Positions 46,427 to 59,514 of a stretch of DNA of 64,000 bases are shown in pieces (position 1 is the stretch's first letter; each line of letters starts with the position of its first letter). The position numbers were made by a program, and so were the translations under genes. The stretch is from Pezizomycotina sp. ARF18. Lineage: Eukaryota; Ascomycota. The stretch lies in assembly GCA_002224055.1 (NCBI GenBank), contig AZLU01000016.1, positions 39,514 through 103,513 on the forward strand, read 5' to 3'. The notes below the pieces were generated by a model that did not search any database, was not told the DNA's origin, and saw nothing but the letters and a program-made list of their open reading frames with translations.

Positions 46427-47491
46427 ATGAAGCAACCGTATACCTCCTCCTGGTCTCCCAAACAGTCCTCGCCGCGCTAGCGCGCCCCATCACCGCTTCC
46501 AGCACCGACGTCGCCCAACCAGCACCCACCGCGGCCGCAAATTACGACGACCTAATAAGGCACAGCGAAGAAGCAGCCGCCGGCGCCGGCCTCTTGGCTT
46601 CGGCGCCCTCGCCGGCAGCAACCTGGGAACTTACAGCGAAGACGACCGCCTCCGAAATTCCGCCGAATCCTGGCACCAAAAAGAAGCCTTCGAAAACGAG
46701 ATGATCGAACCCGGACGCATCGGCGACACCGGTTACGACCCCGCACAGCTCGAACCCGAACTCGCAAAGGAACGCGAAGCTAGAAAGATACGATTGGAGG
46801 AGTTAGACAGAGCAGACGAGAAACTTAAAGCCGCGAAATTGCAGGCGAAGAACAAAGCGTTCTCGAACGATCTGTTGGAGCTGATGTACTTGAAGGATAG
46901 GAATACATTGGAGACGGATCCCGAGGCGGTGGCGGAGGCGAAGAGGTTACTAGAAAGCGCTTCGGACGCTATCAGCGCGGCGCGACGGGGACGATCGGAA
47001 ATCCGGAGCTCGAGCTCCGGAACACAATCTCCGACAACGAAGCGCTGATGAAAATAGCCGACGAGAGCGGCATCTTCAAGGCGGAGGAGAAAAAAATCCA
47101 CGCTGAGGCCGACGCCGTGGATTCCCACGGCACGCTAGAGAGTAAAGACGCCTCTGCCGAGAGGAAGCCCGACGAGATAAACTTCGAGGATATATCGGCC
47201 AAGGATCTCCCACCCGAAGAACAGAGACTGCTCGAGAGCCTCCAGCCGTACGCTGCGAAGCAGCAGGAGGTGGCGAATAAGTTTCTGGATCAGCTCGGAT
47301 CAGGTACGGAGAAGAAGGTCCTGACGGAGAAGAAAGCTCAGAAGGTAGCAGCGGATCTGGAGCAGCAGGAGATAGGTCCCGTAGGACGTATAAACGCCGG
47401 GAAGGAGCTCGGGGGGATGTTAAGCGCTACGAGCAGGGATCGCCGGAGTTCTTGCTTGGAGAGCTCAAAGCTCTGCTTGGGTAAGCCGTAG
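46427..47491 (+). CDS. Secreted, charged, helix-rich hypothetical protein
   Basis: Starts MKQ and, after a one-base shift, continues VYLLLVSQTVLAALARPITA, a signal peptide. The mature part reads FGALAGSNLGTYSEDDRLRN, then ERELAKE-type helices (ELAKEREARKIRLEELDRADE, KLKAAKLQAKNKAFSNDLLEL), a second block in another frame (KIADESGIFKAEEKKIHAEAD, DEINFEDISAKDLPPEEQRL), and QPYAAKQQEVANKFLDQLG near the end. Glu, Lys and Ala dominate, with heptad-like spacing suggesting coiled coils. No cysteines are conserved and no enzyme motif is seen. Frame changes near 46440, 46600 and 47010. Secreted and without known relatives to me; effector-like by these properties only. Confidence 0.6.
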
Positions 47492-47759
47492 GGAAGTGGA
47501 GAAGAGTAAGAAGGAGAGGGAGGTACTTTATGCGTCTAGATCTTTTATCCAGAAAAAAAAAAAAGAAAAAAAATTTTACGTTGTTAAAGTAGAACCAGTT
47601 ATCATTTAGGTAGAATATACTTCAATATAAATTCGTACACTCGGTTTAAGAAGTTCCCTTTGAATTATCAAAAAAAACCCCACTCGATATACCGCGTGTA
47701 AGTTCATTAAAACATTCGTAGCATGTACATTAACTACACACACTCTCTCAAAAATCCTA

Positions 47760-48551
47760 CTACAAATTCGCCTTCTCCTCCCCTTCTTCTCCAAAATCTT
47801 AAAGTCCTCCCACGGCAGCCCCAAAAACTCCCACATGTAATGAAACCTATCGCTCCCAAAGAACGGCTGCTCCCCACCCCTCCCATTGCTAACCCACATC
47901 CACGGCGCCCATAAGCACCCTGGTCAAGCGCCTTCTTCGTGTTCTCCGTCAGTTTATCTTTAACTTCCTGGCTCTTCCCCATCTCCAGCACCTTCTTGAC
48001 TTCCTCCTCGCTCTTCAAAACCTCACCGAACGCCGCCGCGAGGTTTCTTCGATCGTCACGTCAACGTTTTTTCCCACGTGTACAGCCACAACTGCTCGAA
48101 GCACTTCTCGTATACTTCCTGCGGATAGTTATCTTTGATGTAGGCCATGCACCTCTGCGGTACAAACTGACAATAGGAAGAACGGGGTGCTTTGATGTTC
48201 GGAACGCCGAAATAGCGCGCCGAGCGGCGGAAGTCGTAGGTTCCGTAGCGTTGTTTTACGGGGTTGTCCAGGGTGGTTTGTTGCCGGATCCGCCCATTAT
48301 GCCGCCGAGGAATATCGGTGGAATTCTACGGTAACGAGTGGGAGAGCAGGAGGGGCCGGTTACGGCGGAGGTGGAGGAAGCGAAGTAGGAGTATGGGGAC
48401 ACTGGAGAGTCATCATCAGTAAGTAACATGGAGCATCGACGGGGGTGGATTAGGCGCGTACGTAGAGAGGAGGAGGAGGAGAACGGTGGAAAGGGAGGAG
48501 AAGGGAGACTTTACCGCAGTCCAAGTAGCAGTCGATCTTAGCGCCGGCCAT
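47760..48551 (-). CDS. Kappa-class glutathione transferase / HCCA isomerase-like (DsbA fold)
   Basis: Exon 1 (48551-48515) codes MAGAKIDCYLDC. A 113-bp intron (48402-48514) is followed by VSPYSYFAFLHL, giving the YLD-x-VSPYSY start typical of kappa GSTs, where the serine of SPYS is the glutathione-binding catalytic residue. Further family landmarks in order: GGIMGGSGNKPP, RSARYFGVPNIKAP, RCMAYIKDNYPQEVYEKCFEQLWLYTWEKNVDV, KKVLEMGKSQEVKDKLTENTKKALDQGAYG, WMWVSNGRGGEQPFFGSDRFHYMWEFLGLPW. It ends DFKILE and, after a shift, KANL and a stop at 47760. Kappa GSTs conjugate glutathione in mitochondria or peroxisomes; related fungal proteins are poorly characterised. Frame changes near 48360, 48320, 48170, 48050, 47900. 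Divergent from the SDR gene. Confidence 0.82.
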
Positions 48552-49079
48552 GGTGTGCTCGATGTTAGGTGATGTCGTGATATGTGCAGTTTAATTGTAG
48601 TGGTGTTTTGACTTGAAGTCCGGGATGCGATGGATGGTGAGGAAAAAGCGACCGAGTGGCCCCCTTTTTGTGTCTGTTCCGGCTATTGTCGTTTGTTTAG
48701 TAAACTCGCACTCCTTCTAACGATCGTGATGGTGGAAATATAACGGGCCGTCTGAACGTCCGTGAGAGACGCGGGTAGGATTTTCCTATCGATCCTTTTC
48801 AGTCTCAAGGTTCACCCACCCCCTCTGCCCTCCGCGTACTTTTTGTTTTTTGCAGTGATAGACTGGACGTGCCTCGGTTCGGCAGAATTAATAACCCGCC
48901 TTAAGTTTGACAGGAATTTGCGGGGGGAATTTGGGTGAAAGGTTGGAGGCTCTTTGGCATTGCAAGGCCGAGAGGCGATTAGTGAACAGAGTTCAACCAC
49001 CAAATTCTTTGACATCACCGAGGCATCCTCACACTAACCACTCCTACAGCTGTTACACGGCTTCTTCACGAATAACCGA
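48552..49079. promoter_or_regulatory. Shared promoter region of GST-kappa and SDR genes
   Basis: About 500 bp between two divergently transcribed enzyme genes. No defined operator can be picked out; the assignment follows from gene orientation. Confidence 0.4.
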
Positions 49080-50372
49080 AGCACGAACAAAACGCGATAC
49101 GAATCCTTTGAGAAGGAGCAGGATGGCCCATCGCAATCACATAACGCACCAGCAATCCTTTCGATCAGATATCAAACAAACCTTCCAGGAACTCAAAAGT
49201 CAGCTCTCAATCCAGAAGTAAAAAATTCGCAGAAGCCAGTCGCCCTCGTCGTCGGTGGATCCCGCGGGATCGGTCGCCAGATTGCCATCGACCTCGCGAA
49301 GAACGGCTACGCAGGTAATAGTTCCCCTTCCCCATTCTCCTCCCCTCGTTATCTATGACTGACGAAAACCCTTCTATCCCACAGTCGCCATAGCAGCAAA
49401 ATCTACCTCCGACCCACGACCGTCCACCCTTCCCCCGATCCCAACTCTCCCCAATCCACAATCTCCACCGTCGCCCACGAAATAACCCTCTCCGGCGGCA
49501 CCGCCCTCGCAATCCCCTGCGACGTCCGCTCCCACTCCTCCATCGCCCACCTAATACAAACCGTAACATCCACGTTCTCCCGCCTCGACGTCCTAATCTA
49601 CAACTCCGGCGCGATCTGGTGGTCGTCCGTCGAAAACACCCCTGTAAAACGCTTCATGCTGTTACAGCAGGTTAATCCGGAGGGGTTGTATGCTACAGTA
49701 CAAGAGTGCCTACCGGTGTTCGCTCGGCAAGGGTGGAAGGGGAGATCATTGTCGTTAGCCCGCCGATTTATAGTAGGTTTTTTCAGGGGGAAGACGGCAT
49801 ACGCGATGGGGAAGATCGGGATGAGCGTTCTTACGAAGGGGCTCGCGATGGATTTCGAGAGGGAGGGGAGAACAGATATGGCGATTACGAGTATTTGGCC
49901 CGCCGTCGTAAGTTTTTCCTACAAATGTAATTTTTTTTTTTTTTTTTTTTTTTGCGTTCCACTTAAAAAGGAATTCCGGAAGCAAAAGGGAAAGGAGGTA
50001 AACCCGTTTTTAATCGTGAATGCTGATTTTGTGGACTAGTCCATACAATCCGCCGCCACGAACCAATTTACGTCCGAAGACGCCTCCCGCCTCCGCGACC
50101 TCCGCCACGCGACCATATTCTCCGACGCAGTAGTAGCCATGCTAAAAGCCCCCACGAAGGTGGTCAACGGCCTACTCGACCTCGACGAGGACTTTCTGAG
50201 GCGTGAGTGCGGCGTTACGGATTTCGATAAGTACAGCGTCGTTCCGGGGAGTAAACCGCGCAGGATCATGCCGAAGGAGTTACCGGATCTGACGGTGGCG
50301 GAGCAGGACGATGAAGGGCAGAGGGTTGATAGCGCTAAGAGGAGGGCTGGGAAGGAGGGTGCGAAGCTTTGA
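49080..50372 (+). CDS. Short-chain dehydrogenase, HSDL2-like, with peroxisomal C-terminus
   Basis: NAD(P)-dependent oxidoreductase of the SDR family. Nucleotide-binding motif VALVVGGSRGIGRQIAIDLAK; intron 49315-49384; then VAIAAKSTSD, ITLSGGTALAIPCDVRS, FSRLDVLIYNSGAIWW (the NNAG/NAGAI position), CLPVF, IIVVSPPIYSRFF and KTAYAMGKIGMSVLTKGLAMDF with the catalytic Y-x3-K. Intron 49908-50039 holds a poly-T run; exon 3 reads SIQSAATNQFTSEDASRLR and AMLKAPTKVVNGLLDLDEDFLR. The order SPP, YxMxKxGMS, SIWP, and AAT is that of HSDL2-type enzymes. The protein ends GAKL, matching the type-1 peroxisomal signal, consistent with HSDL2. The N-terminus is uncertain: the open frame runs back to about 49033 without an ATG, so a start exon or an indel is missing. 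One frame change near 49745. Confidence 0.85.
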
Positions 50373-50655
50373 TGGGAAGGGAGATGGTGAGTGGATGGTG
50401 GAAGAGTGCCGGGATGAGATTGGAAACCTTGTAAGGGGGAAGGGAGTTAAAGATGAGATGAGGAACTCGTGTACGCTTTTCAAGCTGGACTAAACTTTAA
50501 AACGTTTTCTTAAAAAGTTTTTATAGCTTAGTAAAAAAAAAAAAATGATATCAATTGAAACAATCTTGCTGGGCTACTGTGTATCGTGAAAGGCTGAGAG
50601 TTGCTTGAACATTGTCTCCTTATTAGCCACTGGGTTAAAGACTTAAAGTGTGCCG

Positions 50656-50674
50656 CACACACACACACACACAC
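50656..50674. repeat. (CA)n microsatellite
   Basis: Nine to ten tandem CA units. Confidence 0.95.
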
Positions 50675-51434
50675 ATACATAGCATAGTAACATATAAAGG
50701 GGATCACATATTTTACTCGAAGATCTTGAAAACGTGAGGAGAAGGTTACGTCTGCTTAACAAGCAAGGTAACGAACTGATTTAGTGACGATACGATATCT
50801 AGGATGATATTTCGTTGTGCAAGGGTTCTAGTGAAAGCAACTCGCAAATATTCGATCGCTCTGCTTGCCCGGCCGCAACATGGGCTTTCTAAGTTTATTA
50901 TGACGAAAAAAACCTTGGAACAGTATTGTTGTTGCATCTGAGGCTCTTCCGAGCATTATTATCTTTCTACTTGGCTTTTAAATGGCCTATCCGGTGGGAA
51001 GTATTGCGTGCTCGTCTTTATTAAGCTCGTTACATGAAAAGAGGCAGGCAGGGATGGGAGGAAACGTGGTTTTTTTCTCGCATTAGGAAATCTGCGGTGG
51101 AAATCTACGGTGAAAAATCGGACTTAATATTTCTTTACACACTGATTACATATATGGTCGTTTAGCCTGCCCAATGACGCGAGTTTTTTCCTTGGAGACT
51201 CAAAAGACCGGAATTGGCCATGATATTCCACGGTTGGATTTGGATTAATAAAGCACCCATTGTATTTCTAAGCGGATAGCTTCCGGCGAACTACCCGAAA
51301 TGTTGGAACACTGGGAAACTCTAAACTCTAAAGCGGCACAATAAAGGTTTTCCTGCGCACTTTATCGTCGCCGACAGCTTTGAGCCGGAAGAAAAATTTC
51401 ATGCACGATTACCTCCCCTTTGGCTTCTGGAAAT

Positions 51435-51458
51435 CAACAACAACAACAACAACAACAA
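51435..51458. repeat. (CAA)n microsatellite
   Basis: Eight tandem CAA units. Confidence 0.95.
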
Positions 51459-51813
51459 ACGTTCTCTTGAGATCTCCACCAGCCCCTATCACCATTTGTA
51501 TAAAAGGGCTCTTAGATCTTCCTCCTCTTGACCTACATCATCATTTTCGAAAGAAGCATCAGCATCGATTGAGAGCAATTCGAGAAGCATTGTATTGATT
51601 TCTCATTGATATTATCAATCCTCTAGCTTTCATAAAACCATCGAACCCAAATCGAATTCCTCCAGGGGAAAAAAAAAAAAACTCTTAACACAACCATTCA
51701 ACTTCCACATCACCCTTCAAAACATCCATAGATTTTCTCAACAAACCATCTTCGCCACCAACCTCAAACAAACAAACATCAACCTCACAACCTCACCTCC
51801 CACTCCACAAACA

Positions 51814-52907
<1,094 letters not shown>

Positions 52908-54314
52908 GAATGGGGAACGGTGGTTGAGGAAAGGAAAAAAAAAATAAAAAAAAAGTGGCCTGAGGAGGAGGAGGGAATGCATTCGATGGAGTTTTTCTTT
53001 TTTTTTTTGTTTTTTGATAGATAGATAGAAACAGTTTAGCCAAATTCAATTCAATTCAATTCAATTCAATTCAATTCAATTCAATTCAATTCAACTCAAC
53101 TATTCGTTTTATTCACACTTGCGTCACCAGAATCCTGTATCTGTATGTTCAGCGATCCTTTTCTTGTGTCGTGATTCGCCGCTTGTTGAACCCGTTTGAA
53201 ACGGGCTGTTGACAATCACAAACTATTGCGACATCGAGGGGTTTCTTATCGTTCTTGGCCAGCACAGAAGCTTCGGCGTCCAGTGTCCAGTTGCGAACCA
53301 CACTAGATTAGCCGAATTTTAGCACTCCGACCCGCCGGAACCCTTCGCTACGAAAAAAAGGTCAGGTAGTAGTGCGAATCACGACTCAGCAGGGGGGACC
53401 TTTTGGTTTTCCCCCAGGTGGTTTGTTTTTTTTTTTTTGTATTTTTTTGGACCAATCGGTAGTGTATCGCCGAGTACTGGTCTTGAGCCTTTTTTGTTCT
53501 GCCCTGATTTTTTATTTTTTATTTTTTTTTTTTACTTTGCTTGGTTGATATGTATGACTGGGGCCACGGAGACTAGGGTGCTAAAGGGTATGGTAGGTGT
53601 GTGTCAGTGCGTTAGAGCGGTTCTAGTTAATGCATGGATGAAGTTTACAGCCCTTCTCCGCCCCCCCGTCTCTCATCTTGTCTCGTATATCCTCTGCAAC
53701 TCCAACTCCCGTATCTTGCTTGCAAAACAAGTATTTTCACGAGCAAAGTTGAAAGGGGGGGGGGCCAAGCATACCGTATGTATTTAGTAGTGTAGTAGGG
53801 GTTTTTTTTTTAAATAGTTCAAGCATCCCCTGGTTATTTATTTTATTTTATTTTTTCTCTCATATTTTTTTGTGGTGGTCTGTCACTACACTACGACTGA
53901 CTGACTGACGACAGTTTACTTTAGCGGGGTGGCGGGAAGACTTTTTTTTTTTTTTTTTTGCCTTCGAACTCCGCTTTTTTTTTTGTTCTTCGGGGGACTT
54001 TGGGATCCCTCTCTTTCTTTCACTTTCTATTTTTACTTTTTCAAAAAATTTTTTTTTCCCAATTCTTGATCTGTGATGTCCTTTTGCTTCCGATTTTTTT
54101 TTTTTTTATTGCTCGGTTATTCGATATATCATGGAGCAGTGGGGCCGCTGCCAGTGGAACTAAGTGACGGCTTGGCTTGGATTGTCTTTTCTCATCGAAT
54201 TTAATCTGTCGGAACTTGTAAAATCAAAAAAGCATTTCACCGCCGAAACTAGCAGAGGAGAACAACGCAATTACGGCTGGATTACAGCTGGAAAAAAACC
54301 TCACCTAACCAAAA
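52908..54314. other. Homopolymer- and satellite-rich spacer
   Basis: No gene seen. Many T runs of 9 or more, plus a TTCAA pentanucleotide array (53041-53100). Short open frames here are low complexity. Confidence 0.5.
53041..53100. repeat. (TTCAA)n pentanucleotide array
   Basis: About ten perfect TTCAA units followed by two with a T-to-C change. Confidence 0.95.
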
Positions 54315-55885
54315 ATGGCGATTTCCCCCGCCGGTGCAATCGTAAGCCTTCCTCCCCGCCCCTCCCCTCCCCTCCCCTCTTCTCTTTTCCTCACCGAATT
54401 CACACTAAACACTCAACTCTTCTCCGTAGGCACAGCATGGACCCTCTTTACCATCTCCCTCCTACCATTCCTAGCCGCCTCTACACCCGCCTCCGCCACC
54501 ACAACCGCACCCTCTCCCTCTCCCTCTCCCTCTCCGACGTCTTCCTCTCCTTCCCCTCCTATTCTTCTTCCTCTCTTCGATCACCGACATCCTACTATAC
54601 AAACACAACCTCTTCCAACGCTCCTAACAATTTCCGTCGGCAAAACACCAGACTTCCGGACGGCGTGGACGTGGACGAGGAAGGGTTGAAGCTGTTATAT
54701 TGGACTCCCATCCCATACTACCTGTGCCTATACTCCGTCAAGGGTAGCCTCGTGCTATGTACCTAAGTATCTTCCCGAAGTGGAGAGAAATTCGGCATGC
54801 AACATACGCACGGGATCGTTGAGCATCGTCGGAGTGATAATTACGGTGTGCATCACGTTAGGTTGGTGCGGACCCGCTCGGAACAATTGGGCGCCCACGC
54901 CCCTCCCCTCACCCAAATGGCATGTCCGCGACGTCTCCGCAGCCGTATTTCACGGCGATGGCGTTCCACGTTATCACCGACTTGCTACTGTACATTTTAC
55001 CGCTTTTTGTACTGCCGTGCGCGTCCCTCTCGGCTTGCACTCGCAACGGCGTGATACTATTATATGTACTAGCGACGACGTCCATCGCCCTACTAATTGC
55101 GAGGATCGCGTTGGTTGGAAAGGGTAGCACGGTGATGGCGTGGCGGCTGTTGGTAGCGGGGAGTTATGTACCGCTGCCATCGTCGGTTGCTTATCCGGTT
55201 TAAATACCTCTAGTTGGAGGAATCGCGGAGCGAAGAGGAGAGGGAGAGGTAGCAAGCACGACGATTCGCAACGTGAATCACCGCACCCAACGACCACCAC
55301 CGCCCCACGAAGGCGCAGGGTAAAGTTTTCCTGGTTAGACCCCCTGCAACCACCGAACTCGAAGAAGAAACTGGAGTAGACGTCGACGCAATGTCGGAAC
55401 CGCAAGTAGAAGAAGTCGTTACTGCGCGGGTGGTCCGGGCGGAGAATGTGTTTGTGAGGAGGAGTAGGACGAGTAGGGATATGGAGGGTATTGTCCTGGA
55501 TGCTGCGGCTATGGTTAGGGTTTCGGAGGGTGTAGGAAGGGGAGTGAAGAGGAAGCCGAAAAGAGGGGTAGCGGGGAGGGTGGAGGAGAGGTAGTGCGGA
55601 GGATAAGGTTGAGGTGGATGAAAGAGGGGCAGTCGGGGAGATGTGAGGACGGAGAAGGAAGAGGAGGCGGTAGACGAGAAAACCGTGGAGAAGCAAGGCG
55701 AGGCAAAGGCGAGGACGAGCGAAACCGTGATGGAACGGGGTAATGCCGGTGGAAGTGATAGCGGGAGCGAGACGGAGAGGAGGAGCGAAGACAGCGGCAG
55801 CGTAACTGTCACCCGCACTATAACGAGGGGATCGGATGATCATCGGATAGCGGAGAGCGGTAGTGAAGTTGAACTTCGAGGATGA
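54315..55885 (+). CDS. Pth11/SAT4-type seven-helix membrane protein (rhodopsin domain)
   Basis: Fungal integral membrane protein of the rhodopsin-domain class that includes Pth11-like receptors. Recognisable in order: MAISPAGAIV; first helix GTAWTLFTISLLPFLAAST; LYARLRHHNRTLSLSLSDVFLS; a helix read as SSITDILLYKHN; LKLLYWTPIPYYLCLYSVKGSLVL with LSIFPKWREIRHATYA, the classic Y-x4-Y-x2-K-x-S-x3-L...IFP pattern; IVGVIITVCITLGWC; NNWAPTP; CSATSPQPYFTAMAFHVITDLLLYILPLFVL; VILLYVLATTSIALLIARIAL; ELCTAAIVGCLSGLNT. A long charged cytoplasmic tail rich in Arg/Glu/Ser ends near 55885 (GSVTVTRTITRGSDDH). Likely plasma-membrane sensor; ligand unknown. Frame changes near 54365 (possibly an intron), 54480, 54590, 54760, 54920, 55040, 55160, 55380 and 55600. 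Confidence 0.78.
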
Positions 55886-57166
55886 TACACTTTTATCTTT
55901 ATTTATTATTTATTTTTCCTATTGGGGAAATAATAAGGACATTGGGGGATTTTCATTACAAGCGACCGGCGTTCTCTTTTTTTGGGTCTGAATTTTTTTT
56001 TTTTTTTTTTTTTAAGGTTGCCTTTCAAGGGTTTCGTGGTTATGCATCTGATGATCCTGTTCACGTAGTACGGTTTAAGGACCTATACTATATATGTAGC
56101 AGTGTTTTTTTGGCAACTGCGGCCAAAGAGAATATTGAGAACATTTCAAAATCTTTCATTAAGGACTTTACCCCCTGTGGAGACATCCTGCGTGGGAAAA
56201 AAAAAAAAAAAGGAGAAAGGAGAAAGAAAGGTTGAGCGTTACGACTTAGGAGACGTTTCTTCCATGCATCACCACCGGCGGCGCGGATACCTCCGCCTCC
56301 GCCTGGAAGATACCGACTGCGCCATGAAAGGGCTATTGATGTGCCTAATCGTTAGCGCCGCCTGTTCGGCAGTGCACCCTTCTGTAGGAAATGCTTGTTT
56401 TTTTTTTTTTTTTTTTTTTTAAACAAAAAGGCTTGTTTTCTGCTCCGACTTACTGACCCTCTTACCCTTTGCTTTTTCTTCTGACACTCCGCGTTTTTCT
56501 TCTCTGCTGCTCGTGCTATCTGAACTCTCCTTTTTCTTTCTCATTCCCCTTCGATTTTTTTTTTTTTTCCTCAGCATGGGGACGAGGCAACACCTTCCCA
56601 CCCGTCCCCCTCGTGGATAAAAGGGATGCGCCTCCTTCGAGTTCATGAACAGTCTCACAATACTGTCACTCTGGCTCGGGGTCCACGGCCCCTCGACAAC
56701 GACGAGACAATTTTATAGGTGAGTGGAGGAAGTTCCTGATGTGCCTCGTAAATCAGCCTTTCTCTTCTTTCCTCCTTCACCCCTTTCACTGCCTCTCTTT
56801 CCCCTTCCTCCGTCTCGTGAGCCTACTCCCATTGATTTGTTTTAATGGTGTGTTGCTCAGGCCACTTGTCGCTAGAGATGGATGGGAATAGGGAAGTAAG
56901 CTGGATGGAAGAGGTTATCTGAGGGAACCGGAGGGTGGAAGATTGAGTGAGATGGAGGGGAGTAGAGTATGGACCTCGTAGTGAGATAGGTGACACGGTC
57001 GATTTTCGTCATGATCTTATTTATTATTCAGACAAACGCATTAAAGCCCGTTTATATTATTATACGTTTGTTATCAAATCTAATCTTGGTTCCTAATTCT
57101 ACCTAGCATTAATACCCCTCTCCGTTCTTCTCCCTGTGTCCTGTTACTCTTTATCGCCGTGACGAT
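55886..57166. other. Homopolymer-rich spacer
   Basis: No gene recognised. T or A runs of 13-24 bases occur near 55989, 56199, 56398 and 56556. A short reading frame around 56260-56400 has no motif. Confidence 0.45.
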
Positions 57167-59514
57167 CTACTCACACACCGACCATATCTCCTTCGCAACG
57201 CTCGGAACGCCGCTCCCATCCATCGCGAACAACATCCAAAACCCCGGAAGCGCAATACCAGCATCATCTGGGATCCTCAGCGTATACACCAACCCGCGCT
57301 AATCGTCGGCACGAGCGGAACCCTCTCTGGTCCGTATTCGTCGAATGCGTAGCACTTCCCGCCCTAACATCGAAAAGCTCTTGATGAGCCTATCCGTCGC
57401 GACGACGATCGTGCTTCCGGGCTTAAGATTGCTTCCCGACAAACTCAAAATCGTCGGCCTTGACGCTCTCGAACCATCCTCCTTAAAGAGGTACGGCGGG
57501 TTGAAGATATTAGCGTCAAAGTGGTTCGTCGCGCACGCAGCGCCACAAAGCCCCCGCGCCGCAGAGTACCGTCGCGTCAGGCAGTAGCAAAGCAAAAGAG
57601 TGTACGTCCGCGGCATTATCATTCCGCCATTTCCTTAAACCCCTTCGTGTCCGGATCGAACATCTCCGGCACGAGCGTAGAATTATCGTCCGTGAAAGCG
57701 CTCGAGAACGTCTGCCCGCCGTTCGTAAACACCTGCCCGTCCGGAAGAACGACGCTATTCGCGAATGCGCGCTTGTACTTCGTCGGTCCAGCGGACTCCG
57801 TGCTCACCGTACCATCCTCACCAATGCTCAAGACGTTCGCGTTGTTCGTGGCGTACGCGTAATCGTAGTTTACGCCTCCGTTAACGGCCAGTATCTTCCC
57901 AGCGGACGCGTCGAACATGATCGCATTCCCGTTCATCGCGTCGTTATCGTTCCCACGTTTCCCGGCGGGCTTTTGCGAGCCGTTGGGGCCGGTGGTGCTA
58001 TACCAGTTCATATTCTGGCTCGGGCCGGCGTGGAATACCATCCGTCTTTCCAACCGAACAACCAAGCGTGGTTATCGGCCCTGTACGGCCCCCTCGCGTC
58101 CTTCGTCATCATCGATCGGACGGGCAACCGCTCAGTAACGTCACGTATTCGTGTTCGGGTCGTATATTTTCGCCGGTCCTATTCCCCGCTACTCCGCCAT
58201 TCCACGAGCCGCCGACCGTGAAGACCTTCCCTTGCGAAGTAGTAGCGGACGCCTGGTACCGCGGCCCAAGTGCATGTCCGCGCCGGATACCCATCCGTTT
58301 CCGTCGAAAATACTGGTTTTGGGGGCCGTATTACCACCCGTAACGACGGGCGGCCTTTACCGTCGAGGGAAATACCGGGGCAGAACATGTCGTGGTGCGT
58401 TTATCGACTTGTCTTCGTGACGCTGTTGTCGGACATATCCAGCGTGCTCGTGAGCGTGAACCCTTTCGTGCTGGTGAACTCGATGGGGGAGTAGGAGGAC
58501 CACGTTACGACTTTATTACCGGAACGACGGCGGCTGCGACTGGAATGGTGGGAAGTCGACCGTAGGTCCCAAACACCGACATCCGCCGGTGAAGTCTCCT
58601 TGTACTCCGCCGCGTCGGACAGCAGGTTAATCTCCGCGGCAGAAGCCCACGGACCCCTCCCGCCGGCTTCAGTCAGCGCATTCAGCCTAAAGAACCTCGC
58701 CGTAACGGCATTACCAAACTTCGCCATCTTCGCCGTCCCATCGTCCGACCAAGTACCTTAACCACTGCTTCCAATTTTGTCCGTCATCACTAGACTCAAC
58801 ACTGTAACCCCCAATCCTACCATTCACATTATCGGCCGCGGATGGTAACTCAACCCTATAGCACCGACACCGGTACCCTGATCATGGTAAAAGTATGCGG
58901 GTGTTCGGCGGGGTACCGCTGAACTGCGTATGCCAGAACGAATCGAGCTGTCGTCGATAGCGTTATTAGCGGGGTTAGAAGCCTCAGCGCTATCAGCGGT
59001 GATTTTCCATCCCTGGCGGGGAACGTAATCGAACATTCGAGGATGTGAACTTCCGCTGCGGTTACAGCGGCAGGCTTCGTACTCGTAAGGCGAACGTATC
59101 TCGCGGGGTGCGGCGCCCAGAACGTCTTCTTGAGGGTATTATCGTCCAATAAGTCCGCGCGCGACGAGAACCCAGGTATTCCCATCTTACTAATTTCGAC
59201 AGTATGGGGACCTATATTACCCACTCGCGGCGGGGAGGTACGAAAGTCCGCGACGACGACGAGGTTTTCATATCGAGCGTGATGGATGCGGTGTTGCCGG
59301 GGAAGACCAAGCGGAGCCGGCGTTGTTATCGATTATGGCAGGGGCGTTGGAGCCGGTGGATGCGGTGACGGCCCATCCGGTGCGATCGAAGGCGATGGCA
59401 TTGAAGGTTGCGGGTAGGGTGGACGCGTCGGAGGCTGCGCGCTTGGCCAGAGGGAGGGGCGGGCGGAGGTTTGGGTCGCCGCGAGGCGAGGAGGAGGGAT
59501 GTGAGTTTTTGCAT
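57167..59514 (-). CDS. Secreted galactose oxidase-like copper radical oxidase
   Basis: Oxidises a primary alcohol to an aldehyde with release of H2O2 through a copper/Tyr-Cys radical. Start MQKLTSLLLAS (signal peptide), a Lys-Arg processing site (LAKRAASDASTLP), then a discoidin-type carbohydrate-binding domain (GWAVTASTGS, NPANNAID, TPAYFYHDQGTGVGAIGLSYHPR, HTVEISKMG, ARYVRLTSTKPAAVTAAEVHI). The kelch propeller follows: STKGFTLTSTLDMSDNSVTK, HDMFCPGISLDGKG, VVTGGNTAPKTSIFDG, YQASATTSQGKVFTVGGSWNG, VFHAGPSQNMNWYSTTG, DAMNGNAIMFDASAGKILAVNGG, RAFANSVVLPDGQVFTNGGQT. The copper-ligand Tyr-His pair is legible near 57597 (R-T-Y-H-SFALLLPDATV, one C missing), and the second His in LCGAACATNHFDANIFNPPYL. 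The C-terminal immunoglobulin-like domain ends PDDAGIALPGFWMLFAMDG and SVAKEIWSVCE. At least eight frame breaks. Confidence 0.88.

Larger units (their letters stand above)
50373..51813. other. Intergenic with microsatellites
   Basis: No gene seen. Contains a CA repeat (50656-50674) and a CAA repeat (51435-51458). The AC-rich stretch 51690-51810 just before the next ATG is probably its 5' leader. Confidence 0.45.
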
